Source of the DNA: Aplidium turbinatum
Lineage: Eukaryota > Chordata > Ascidiacea > Aplousobranchia > Polyclinidae
Assembly: GCA_918807975.1 (NCBI GenBank)
Contig: OU964926.1
Location: forward strand, 19,599,996-19,663,995
Length of the DNA stretch: 64,000 bases
Direction: 5' to 3'
The translations under genes and the position numbers were made by a program. Below the pieces are notes generated by a model, which was given only the letters and a program-made list of their open reading frames with translations, was not told where the DNA came from and did no database searches. Shown one piece after another: positions 52,201 to 56,825 of the stretch (position 1 is the stretch's first letter; the number at the start of each line of letters is the position of its first letter).

Positions 52201-54571
52201 TTCATTTTCTCTTGTGGCAGACACTTTCGATGTCAGACAATGATTGAAAATTACATTAATTTAACGTCAAAATCAGGTAGAATGTCATTGATTCTGAGTG
52301 GGCAAAGGTTGAGTCGAACTTAACTTGCGAGCAGTGAAGCGATCTCAATTTTCCATTTGATGCAGATAGAGGGTGCAGGAGGCTATTCCTATGTTTTTGA
52401 CGTAGTGAGATAACCACTCGACAATTTGCTGTTTGGTCAACCATTGGGTCACAATCCTATTTTGATCTAAGGACAGACTCTTATCTTTTTTCAGCAAATT
52501 TTCTTTTGAGGTATTCGAAACACCTGTTTCTTGCTTTTGATGCATGTTTAGTGGCACCAGTACTGGTTGATCCTGTACTCAAGTGCACCTGTACTTAAGA
52601 CTTCATAGCTTGCTTGCGGTTGGTAAGGCATAATAGGATTGACAATGTGCTTCAAATACCAGAAAAGTAGTTGAAATTTTCGTATTGCCTGTTTCAAACT
52701 GTATTGATGCCATGTCGAAGAGAGTGCTATGTCGTGGAAACGCGTGATTTCCCATCAAGAACATAGTATTTTTTCAAGGTTGCCCCATCAGCAGAAACAA
52801 TGACATAGCAGAGTTAAACGATATGTCCAATAGTTATTATTCTTTCAGGCAATATTCTTTTGACAATCTGTTGATATCATTTGTTGCAAGCATGATCAAA
52901 TGCTATTTTTACATGTGTTGCAAATGCAACCACTCTGATAAATAATTTACTTTTTTATTCAAGTTAAGTTTGGGCAGTTTGGATCCAACAAGTTTTTTTT
53001 TTTCTTTATCATACATCAGTCAAGTTGATTCACATAAGAAGGCTACAATGTTTTTGAGAGCTTGCTTATCATTTGAATGGGATGTTGTTCTGTTCCAGAT
53101 GTTCGTCCTCCAGTATTTAGGAAGCCCCTTCTGCCCCCGAAAAACGATGATCCGGTCATACCAGAACACCCAACGGTTAACAACGAACCTAAAATCCCAA
53201 AACTTAATGGTAAGTAGAACGAGAACAGCGCTTTTTGGTCGTTTCTAGTTAAAAACTTAATGATGTTGCACGGTATTAAATAATATTCCTTATTTTGACC
53301 AATTTTTAAAAGCGCGGAAAGGCATTAAAATCAAGTAAGATCATAACTTTTCTTGATCATAATTGTTTACAGGTTTTGCTAACCAAAGTAAAATATAACA
53401 AGAAAAGAAGTCTTGTAATACCTTCTTGTGGTTACAAAAATGACAGGTTACTTTGATACTTCACAGCTTATCTTCGCTTAATGTAATTAATAGACATCAC
53501 AACATGATTCAAAGAAAGCACCTACAAGTCTAGAATGTGATTTGTATTAACCTTAAACCAGAATGTAGCCTACTGAATTTCAAGCTATTTTTGTCTTTTT
53601 TGATTCACCCAAAATTGAGCTATGTCTTGCATGGACAAAAATTGTGATTTGGTTTGATAAATTAAACAGAACAAAGACTAAAATGCAGAAGCTGAACTTG
53701 TAGTTCAACAAACAAGGCAAAAATTGTTCTGTTTTCATCGTCAGTTTAAGAACTGAAGGACAGTGGGCCTATGTACCGAAAGTCTACTAACTTTTAAAAT
53801 CGGCTCAACCACTTGCGCCTATTGAATTAATGTGGGAGAATGTGCTTAGTGGTCAAAGTTAAACGCCGATGGCCGTGACTCTGTAACTGTAAACTTAACT
53901 TGTGGTTTTTGTTAGTAAACTTTAACTCAGTTTAGAAATTGTCGTCCGACAATCAAGCAGATAATCGACTGTTGTCTGTTGCTATCATTGTATGCGTTAT
54001 GAAGGGCTGACAACCAAGGTCAAAGCTATTATGCAGTTTCATATTGCATCAGCCTTACGAACTAGTTTATTTTTCATGAAGATATGTTGAATGCAACTAT
54101 CTATTGATTGTTCCACTAATAATTGCTTTTATTTGCTGTTATTTTTTTGCAGAGGGAAATAATCCTAAAAATCCTATGGGCAACACTGATGACGATTCCA
54201 CAAAAACAGACACGGACAGCCATTTTAGTGGAAGTGGCATGATTATTGGGATTGTAGTTGGAGCTTTGGCAGTCCTTCTATTTGTTTTCCTTGGTTTTGT
54301 TGGCTACAGAATCTACAGACGGCGCCAGCATCACAAAAAGTACCAGTCACCTCCAATGACCCCTACTAGAGGCACCACTCCCTTGCAGCAAGTAACTCTT
54401 CTTCCAATTTCTCCTACATCACACCATGCTCACCACCACCACCATGGAAGGTTGCACTCTGACCACGAACGAAATCGTTCAGCTACAATATCCTCTCACA
54501 ATGACTTGCGACCACCTCCTTCGTACAACGAGTCGTTCCTAGACAACGGAGGACCTGTTGTAGCCGTATGA
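7156..54571 (+). CDS. efnb: Ephrin-B-like transmembrane Eph-receptor ligand (five-exon gene, full span)
   Basis: Membrane-anchored ligand for Eph receptor tyrosine kinases, acting in contact-dependent repulsion and boundary signalling. Coding exons 7156-7289, 19372-19661, 39583-39681, 53099-53209 and 54153-54571 total 1053 nt (350 aa plus stop). All introns are GT-AG, in phases 2, 1, 1, 1. Seen in order: signal peptide (about 1-28), ephrin domain (about 35-172) with Cys69, Cys96, Cys107 and Cys159, a Pro/Asp-rich linker, a membrane span (about 241-262) and a cytoplasmic tail (264-350). YWNSSNP, GDKLDIICP-like, SPxxWGLEF-like and GGVC blocks match vertebrate ephrin-B. The hydrophobic span followed by RRR and a long tail separates it from GPI-linked ephrin-A. 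From family knowledge the expected disulfides are C69-C107 and C96-C159. Vertebrate EFNB genes also have five coding exons cut at similar places. The 5' and 3' UTR limits are not determined. Confidence 0.95.
7290..12203. other. Ephrin intron 1, first part
   Basis: No coding exon or transposon recognised. A short perfect inverted repeat around TAGGCTACTACTTTAAGTAG (8061-8084) is the only clear structure. Open frames (for example 8331-8618) lack recognisable motifs or splice context. Confidence 0.5.
12212..13091. mobile_element. 880-bp hAT-type nonautonomous element
   Basis: Flanked by the exact 8-bp repeat CTCCGCAC (12204-12211 and 13092-13099). The ends are TAGAGATGCAGCG and, on the other strand, TAGTGATGCAAGCCG, short imperfect terminal inverted repeats. 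Inside the left end are iterated CCGCACCGCA motifs (12238-12338). Inside the right end are GCGGCGCGGCGCGG motifs (12978-13080) and three GAAAGTTTACG repeats (12904-12981). No transposase is present. The 8-bp duplication supports hAT. Confidence 0.8.
15043..15063. repeat. (TC)n microsatellite
   Basis: About ten uninterrupted TC dinucleotides in intron 1 of the ephrin gene, preceded by CA. Confidence 0.95.
16127..16174. repeat. 24-bp tandem duplication
   Basis: ATTCAAAAAAATTGCATAAA plus TCAA is followed at once by a copy differing by one base (CAYAAA). Two units only, AT-rich. Confidence 0.85.
16855..16942. mobile_element. Palindromic mini-element, family P, best copy
   Basis: The whole 88 bp is one imperfect palindrome. 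CCAGACAGCAAAAATCCGTC at the left matches the complement of GACGGATTTTACTGCCTGGG at the right, and the centre reads CATTGATTCAACGTTTGCAG with its complement. It is bounded by TTA on both sides (TTA|CC... and ...GGG|TTA), suggesting a 3-bp target duplication as in PIF/Harbinger-type elements; that class is inference. Related copies occur at 27599, 37611, 38650, 38990, 41131, 49861, 50580 and 55040. Confidence 0.75.
16943..19371. other. Ephrin intron 1, last part
   Basis: No gene or repeat family recognised. G-rich GGGTGGGGTGGGGGG at about 17250 is a local oddity. Several short frames have no motif or splice support. Confidence 0.45.
19372..19661 (+). CDS. efnb: Ephrin exon 2: core of Eph receptor-binding domain
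   Basis: Acceptor TTTTTCAG ends at 19371 and donor T|GTGAGT starts at 19662. The exon encodes residues 45-141. DKLDIICP (Cys69), FYFKLYLV, RKCNTT (Cys96, a second N-glycosylation site at Asn97), LITCNVP (Cys107) and FQEISPSPWGLEF are all hallmarks of ephrins. The last block is the G-H receptor-binding loop. Vertebrate ephrin-B2 has FSPNLW there; here the Trp is kept but the residue before it is Pro rather than Leu. An open frame runs further upstream from an ATG at 19352, but that ATG lies in the intron before the acceptor and is not the protein start. Confidence 0.95.
20391..20807. mobile_element. 417-bp element with ~45-bp terminal inverted repeats
   Basis: Left end CATGGCCACCTAAAGATACG, then GCCTGATTTGTCACATTTTG. 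The right end is its near-complement (CAAAATGTGACAAATCAGGC, then CACATCTCCAGGTGGCCATG). It is flanked by the 7-bp repeat GTTGTTA (20384-20390 and 20808-20814). The centre holds another palindrome, CAGACTGTTA...TAACAGTCTG (about 20594-20622). No coding sequence. The superfamily is uncertain. Confidence 0.75.
20815..26561. other. Ephrin intron 2, part
   Basis: No coding exon recognised. A stretch near 23740-24110 is richer in GC than its surroundings and has short frames on the minus strand, but no family was recognised. The rest is AT-rich. Confidence 0.4.
26562..26774. mobile_element. 213-bp long inverted-repeat (hairpin) element
   Basis: The left arm (about 26562-26632) and right arm (about 26698-26774) are near-complementary over about 70 bp. 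For example GATAGTTTATTTAATTTCCC and CATCATCCAAATTCG match the complement of CGAATTTTGATGATG and GGGAAATTAGATAAACTATC. The spacer of about 65 nt is richer in GC. This is typical of a foldback MITE. No clear target duplication was seen. Confidence 0.7.
27599..27660. repeat. Palindromic family P copy (internally shortened)
   Basis: CCAGACAGCAAAATCCGTC at the left and GTTTTGCTGTCTGAG at the right, with TTTACATTTATTGAACGTCT in the middle and part of the second arm missing. Same family as 16855-16942. Confidence 0.7.
28935..29584. mobile_element. 650-bp TAA-flanked element with ~170-bp terminal inverted repeats, nested in hAT
   Basis: Starts CACTGGTCAACA and ends TGTGTTGACCAGTG. The arms run about 150-170 bp (28935-29107 against 29430-29584), sharing AGGTAACTTTG, CTGACCTCAG and CACGTCAGGTT-type blocks in opposite orientation. 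TAA occurs on both sides (28932-28934 and 29585-29587), a 3-bp target duplication as in PIF/Harbinger elements. The 320-bp core has no recognisable gene. It lies between the left end of the hAT and its transposase. Confidence 0.85.
29690..32062 (-). CDS. hAT transposase, TTF-type zinc finger / DUF4371 class, two exons, one in-frame stop
   Basis: Cuts and pastes the surrounding element. Exon 1 is 32062-30538 and exon 2 is 30318-29690. The intron (30537-30319) is GT-AG and phase-matched, joining WDSATS to DSSDDGPSRRPRR. The N-terminus from ATG at 32060-32062 holds a zinc-finger region: FCWPCILFC, then HETSKRH. Next come ILDETSD (first catalytic Asp region), VGQTYDGASVMSG, FVHCPAHVLNLVLQQ, PTRWNFTSR and the C-terminal dimerisation block IPSTTTSAERSFSALKRI with the expected Glu. 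Total length is 717 codons, normal for the class. One TGA (31685-31687, between FGRQ and IDTALSNQ) interrupts the frame, so this copy is probably inactive; otherwise it reads through. Resemblance to ZMYM-like host proteins derived from hAT is expected, but the location inside matched termini marks it as a transposon gene. Confidence 0.92.
32315..34091 (+). mobile_element. 1.78-kb TTAA-flanked element carrying a P2X7 ballast-like gene, nested in hAT
   Basis: Ends AGTGCCTCTGACAGG and, on the complement, AGTGCCCCTGACAGG (14 of 15 identical). TTAA lies at both borders (32311-32314 and 34092-34095). Further inside, TGACGTCACCGTGGGTGGG at about 32510 is mirrored by the complement of CACCCACGATGACGTAAT at about 33880-33900. 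TTAA targets are used by piggyBac and Kolobok elements; which applies here is not decided. The interior holds the gene fragment at 33092-33610 and no recognisable transposase. Confidence 0.85.
33092..33610 (+). pseudogene. P2X7 C-terminal 'ballast' domain-like gene, degraded
   Basis: Part A (33092-33397) reads CRWCVCHKCESM, NECVCCHE, then SSCVTNWTDFEAHLHPAVLR. This is the Cys-rich zinc/ballast signature of the P2X7 intracellular domain and its stand-alone invertebrate relatives, with one in-frame TAG after CCHEVS. Part B, after a plausible acceptor (TTTCCGTGCAG near 33438), reads LVAYRHALEWILQGG, then IALPSCIVWRIRNNF, and after a frame change SPDDRYTGFQWP. These match the family's AYRxxxRW, LPSCxxWRIRxxFP and GxYTGF blocks in the right order. 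P2X channel transmembrane and ATP-binding parts are absent, as in the known free-standing ballast genes. Function of such stand-alone proteins is not established. Confidence 0.85.
34480..34610 (+). repeat. Possible LINE 3' tail inside hAT
   Basis: AAAAAATAAACCAATGATTG followed by ATTGATT resembles the short-period 3' tails of non-LTR retrotransposons, preceded by a gene-poor 3' UTR-like stretch. No coding part is present, so the call is tentative. Confidence 0.25.
35992..37610. other. Ephrin intron 2, segment right of the hAT insertion
   Basis: No gene recognised. Overlapping frames on both strands at 36132-36850 have no motif and no splice support. Confidence 0.4.
37611..37679. repeat. Palindromic family P copy
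   Basis: CAAACAGCAAAATCTGTCAT and ATGACAGATTTTGCTGTCTG are near-perfect complements around TTTTTACATTGTTTTCAACG. The central part is shorter than in the 16855 copy. It could fold into a hairpin with a stem of about 28 bp. Confidence 0.75.
38650..38733. repeat. Palindromic family P copy (diverged)
   Basis: CCCAGGTAGC at the left, then CATCTGCAGGCGTTGAATCA and AATGTAGAAAGACGAATTTG. The right half matches the family well; the left half has decayed. Confidence 0.55.
38990..39070. repeat. Palindromic family P copy (diverged)
   Basis: TCGTCCATTTTTACATTGAT, then TCCACATCTGCAGACAATGA and ATCAGTGTAAAAAAGAACTG, ending ACTGGCTGGG. It keeps the central CTGCAG palindrome and right terminus. Confidence 0.6.
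39583..39681 (+). CDS. efnb: Ephrin exon 3: end of ephrin domain
   Basis: Acceptor TTTTTGCAG ends at 39582 and donor G|GTAAAC begins at 39682. The exon encodes residues 142-174 and restores the junction YYVISTSDGT, closely matching YYIISTSNGS of vertebrate ephrin-B. It continues with EGSKGGVCTRFNMKIELKI, carrying the fourth cysteine (Cys159) and the last strand of the domain. The frame agrees with both neighbouring exons. It is only 99 nt, so it is easily missed. Confidence 0.94.
39682..44720. other. Ephrin intron 3, first part
   Basis: No coding exon recognised. It holds one family P copy (41131-41200). A CAGTGGTCCTTAACCTTC string at 43034 looks like a hAT/Charlie-type end, with a CCGGGTACCGGTACCGG run after it but no matching right end seen. 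Confidence 0.4.
41131..41200. repeat. Palindromic family P copy (right end decayed)
   Basis: CCCCAGACAGCAAAATTGTC, then TTTTTACATTGATTGAACAT and CTGCAGACTG. The second arm is lost after about 15 bases. Confidence 0.6.
44721..44900 (+). mobile_element. LINE reverse-transcriptase C-terminal fragment
   Basis: A continuous frame of 59 codons reads RLLNYYMAPSPECECGATEQ, TADHVIHHCLIHRPPHGAHG, then LRILDDETAEWLKISCPP and TAG at 44898-44900. CxCGxxEQTxDHVxxxCxxH followed by LDDETxxWL is the C-terminal zinc-knuckle region of many animal LINE ORF2 proteins. Upstream reverse-transcriptase and endonuclease domains are absent: a 5'-truncated copy, sense to the ephrin gene. Confidence 0.8.
44901..49154. 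other. Ephrin intron 3, middle part
   Basis: No gene or element recognised; AT-rich with unsupported short frames. Confidence 0.4.
49155..49230 (-). other. 76-nt hairpin, near-perfect 27-bp stem
   Basis: CTGTTTTAGCCTAATGCTGC and GGGTT on the plus strand face GGAACCCACAGCATCAGGCT and AAAACAG, separated by a GC-rich loop of about 20 nt (CCCGGAACCGGCGTGC). The two mismatches are A-C on the plus strand but G-U on a minus-strand transcript, so the minus RNA would pair along nearly the whole stem. The size resembles a microRNA precursor; a tiny foldback transposon is equally possible. No function is shown. Confidence 0.5.
49861..49885. repeat. Palindromic family P fragment
   Basis: GCAGTCTGCAGACGTTGAAT is the centre and one arm start of the family; the rest is gone. 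Confidence 0.4.
50580..50640. repeat. Palindromic family P copy (half)
   Basis: GCATTGATTCAACGTCTGCA, then GACGTAATAAGGACTTGGTG and GGTAA. The left arm and centre are intact; the right arm is deleted down to its terminus. Confidence 0.6.
53099..53209 (+). CDS. efnb: Ephrin exon 4: extracellular proline-rich linker
   Basis: Acceptor TGTTCCAG ends at 53098 and donor G|GTAAGT begins at 53210. It encodes residues 175-211, beginning DVRPPVFRKPLLPPKNDDP and continuing with alternating Pro, Asn, Lys and Glu. This is the flexible juxtamembrane linker between the globular domain and the membrane, poorly conserved in sequence across ephrins. Support comes from consensus splice sites, an open frame of matching phase at both ends, and the fixed position of a linker exon in EFNB genes. 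Confidence 0.88.
53210..54152. other. Ephrin intron 4
   Basis: 943 bp, the shortest intron of the gene, GT-AG, with no repeat family or exon recognised. Confidence 0.6.
54153..54571 (+). CDS. efnb: Ephrin exon 5: membrane span and cytoplasmic tail
   Basis: Acceptor TTTTTTTGCAG ends at 54152; the TGA ends at 54571. After an acidic stretch (NTDDDSTKTDTD) comes MIIGIVVGALAVLLFVFLGFVGY, a single membrane span, then the stop-transfer RIYRRRQHHKKY. The tail is Ser/Thr/Pro-rich with a His cluster (HHAHHHHH), a PPPSY motif (a WW-domain ligand by pattern) and a hydrophobic end, VVAV. Vertebrate ephrin-B tails instead end in YYKV and carry several conserved phosphotyrosines. Here only three tyrosines lie beyond the membrane (in RIY, KKY and PPPSY). 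The final V-A-V still fits a class II PDZ ligand by pattern; use as such is inference. Confidence 0.93.
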
Positions 54572-55039
54572 TCCCATCTGGGAGCGTAACTATGCATCAC
54601 CTTTAATTGGCGATTTGCGCCATTGATTGCAAGGCGCCATGAGCGCAAGGAGGAAGCAGAAGACAAGGCTTCGGCAATCGCGAACACTTGTGATAACTGT
54701 GAAGTTTTCCAGTTAGCTGCAGTTCCGCTTCAGTGCACTTTCTGTCGTGATGTCATTTTTCCCTCACAAAAATACGTCATGAGGGAATGCATTCGACCTA
54801 GTCTTTTTTTACTTGCTGCCAAATTATGGAGTCGTTTTATGAAATGATCCATATTTTATTGTTTAAAATCGCAACTTACAAATCCACGATCGTTGTTTTA
54901 ACTTCACCTATGCTTTACTTATTGGGTCAAGTTTTTATTTTATTTTAGCTTTTTGTTACATTTCAGCACCAAGAACGGGCTCGTTTGTTTTTGCAGTAAA
55001 CACGACTGGATAAATCATGCTATATTTTTCAATTATAAA

Positions 55040-55095
55040 TCCCTGCTGTAAAATTATCTTTTTGCATTGATTCAACGTCTGCAGACTCTGAGATG
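55040..55095. repeat. Palindromic family P copy (half)
   Basis: CCCTGCTGTAAAATTATC, then GCATTGATTCAACGTCTGCA and GACTC. Left arm and centre only. It lies in the presumed ephrin 3' UTR. Confidence 0.55.
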
Positions 55096-55704
55096 CCATG
55101 GCATTCTCTGTCTATAAATAATGCCATACGCTTCTCTCAAATCAATTTGTTAAACTTAGTGTTGGTTTTTTGTGTATTTGATCAGTTCTGTCAAATCGCT
55201 TTATTGTGTTTCGCATATGCAGTTAAAGTATTGTGAGCTTGCTAGTGAAGCAGATGCTTAAATATTTTTCCGTTTTTTTCCCGTTTTTATTTGTAAAGAT
55301 CTTCCCACAAATCAAACATAGTTCGTAATTTTTTTTATCGTCTAATGTAGGTTAATTGGCCACCGCATTTGTCAGTAGGGTTTCCAACAAATGAAAATTT
55401 GCTCGTTATTTTAAACATTAGTCTGACAGAGCTATCCTGAAACTCGTCGATGAAATGTTGATAGTGTTTTATGTCGCAAGAAGCAGTTTCAATGTTACAA
55501 AAAGCAAATAATTTTGTTCCTGTTTAGTCTTTATAATGTCAGAAGCGTAGCCTACTAGTGTAGCTGCCTATTGGTGTATTCAAACAATATAAATCAATGT
55601 CTTCGATATGCTTGTGTTGTTCTTTAATGCATTGCTACCAATAAGACTTTTAGTGCAGTCTAAGTGTTGTGTGTTTGTCGCAGTGTAATTATTATGTTTA
55701 GACA

Positions 55705-56121
55705 ATTAAACATCCATCTGACATAACCTTGAAACGATTCAGATAAAAAATGGTTTATCAGTGAAAGTCAATTCTAACGTCATAGCAGCACAGGGATATT
55801 GTTTATGACTTCCAGCTTAAAGGTTCTTGAAATAATATGTAACCAGTTTAAAAATCAATCTTCATGACACATTGTTGTTGAACCAGTTTATAAGAGTTTT
55901 GTTAAAGTTTTTTTTTTTTTCTTTAGAATTGCTTCTGTTTCAATCTTTATTCTTTTATTTCAATTTTCTGCGATGTTTTTTCTATTCTTTAACAAAATCA
56001 AATGTTTATTACGTGACTGAAACTGAGTAAGAATTGGTACATTGGGATTAGTTTGATTTTGTCTTTACAAAATCAGCTTTTTGTTGCGTGAGTGGAACTT
56101 TATGTTTGGCAACATAATAAA
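55705..56121 (+). terminator. Candidate polyadenylation signals for ephrin
   Basis: ATTAAA at 55705-55710 and AATAAA at 56116-56121 are hexamers downstream of the ephrin stop on the coding strand. Either would give a 3' UTR of about 1.2-1.6 kb. Which is used, if either, cannot be told from sequence. Confidence 0.25.
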
Positions 56122-56825
56122 TGATTTTGGTATTTACTTGGTTTTTATGCTATGAATAATTTTATTACATTTGTTTCAATACAAACTTCCAATCACCAAA
56201 ATGAATGGCTCTCGGTTATCAATTATTTGGCAGAGGCTTTGGATATCACTGTATTCTTACTGTGGCTGGTTGCTACGAGTAGATTAAAGATATGAGAAAG
56301 CAACTTTTATTTTTAAAACACCAGGTACACGAAAAAAGCTGAAGGGAAAAAAAGCGTTTTTATGATTGCGACGAAGCTTGCCTGTGAGTTCCCAGGATAA
56401 GACCAATCAGGATTAGGAACATTTGTTTTACAGTTTATTATATGTTTTCAGAACGTCCAACATTCAAAAACTCTGAAAAATTCACAATTTTGATCAAACA
56501 AATTTTCCATCGTCGCTGAGGCTACACCGCTACTGTACAGTAGGCTCCATCAATGGCTCATAAAACGAAATCAATAATTTGTCGTTAATTTGTAAGAGCA
56601 ATCGTTAATGGATTTCATTATTTATTCATTATTATCATTTTGCGAAAACGAAACACAAGATCTTTACTTTGACCGAAAACGTGAAATCAAGTAAACAAAC
56701 TGTCTTTTTATGACATAACACAACCAACACTCACTCGGTGAGGAAAGTGAATACAGTGGATGTTAATAATTTAGCCAATAAACAAAACAAGTTCAGGTAT
56801 TTCTTGTGATAAAAATATTTAATGG

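Larger units (their letters stand above)
49231..53098. other. Ephrin intron 3, last part
   Basis: No coding exon recognised. It contains two family P pieces (49861 and 50580). CCAGTACTGG with TGTACT repeats at about 52557-52600 is a small local oddity. Confidence 0.4.
54572..56825 (+). other. Ephrin 3' UTR and flank
   Basis: Sequence after the stop codon, AT-rich, with candidate poly-A signals near 55705 and 56116 and a family P half-copy at 55040. A frame at 54623-54847 lies in the presumed 3' UTR and has no recognisable motif. Confidence 0.45.
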
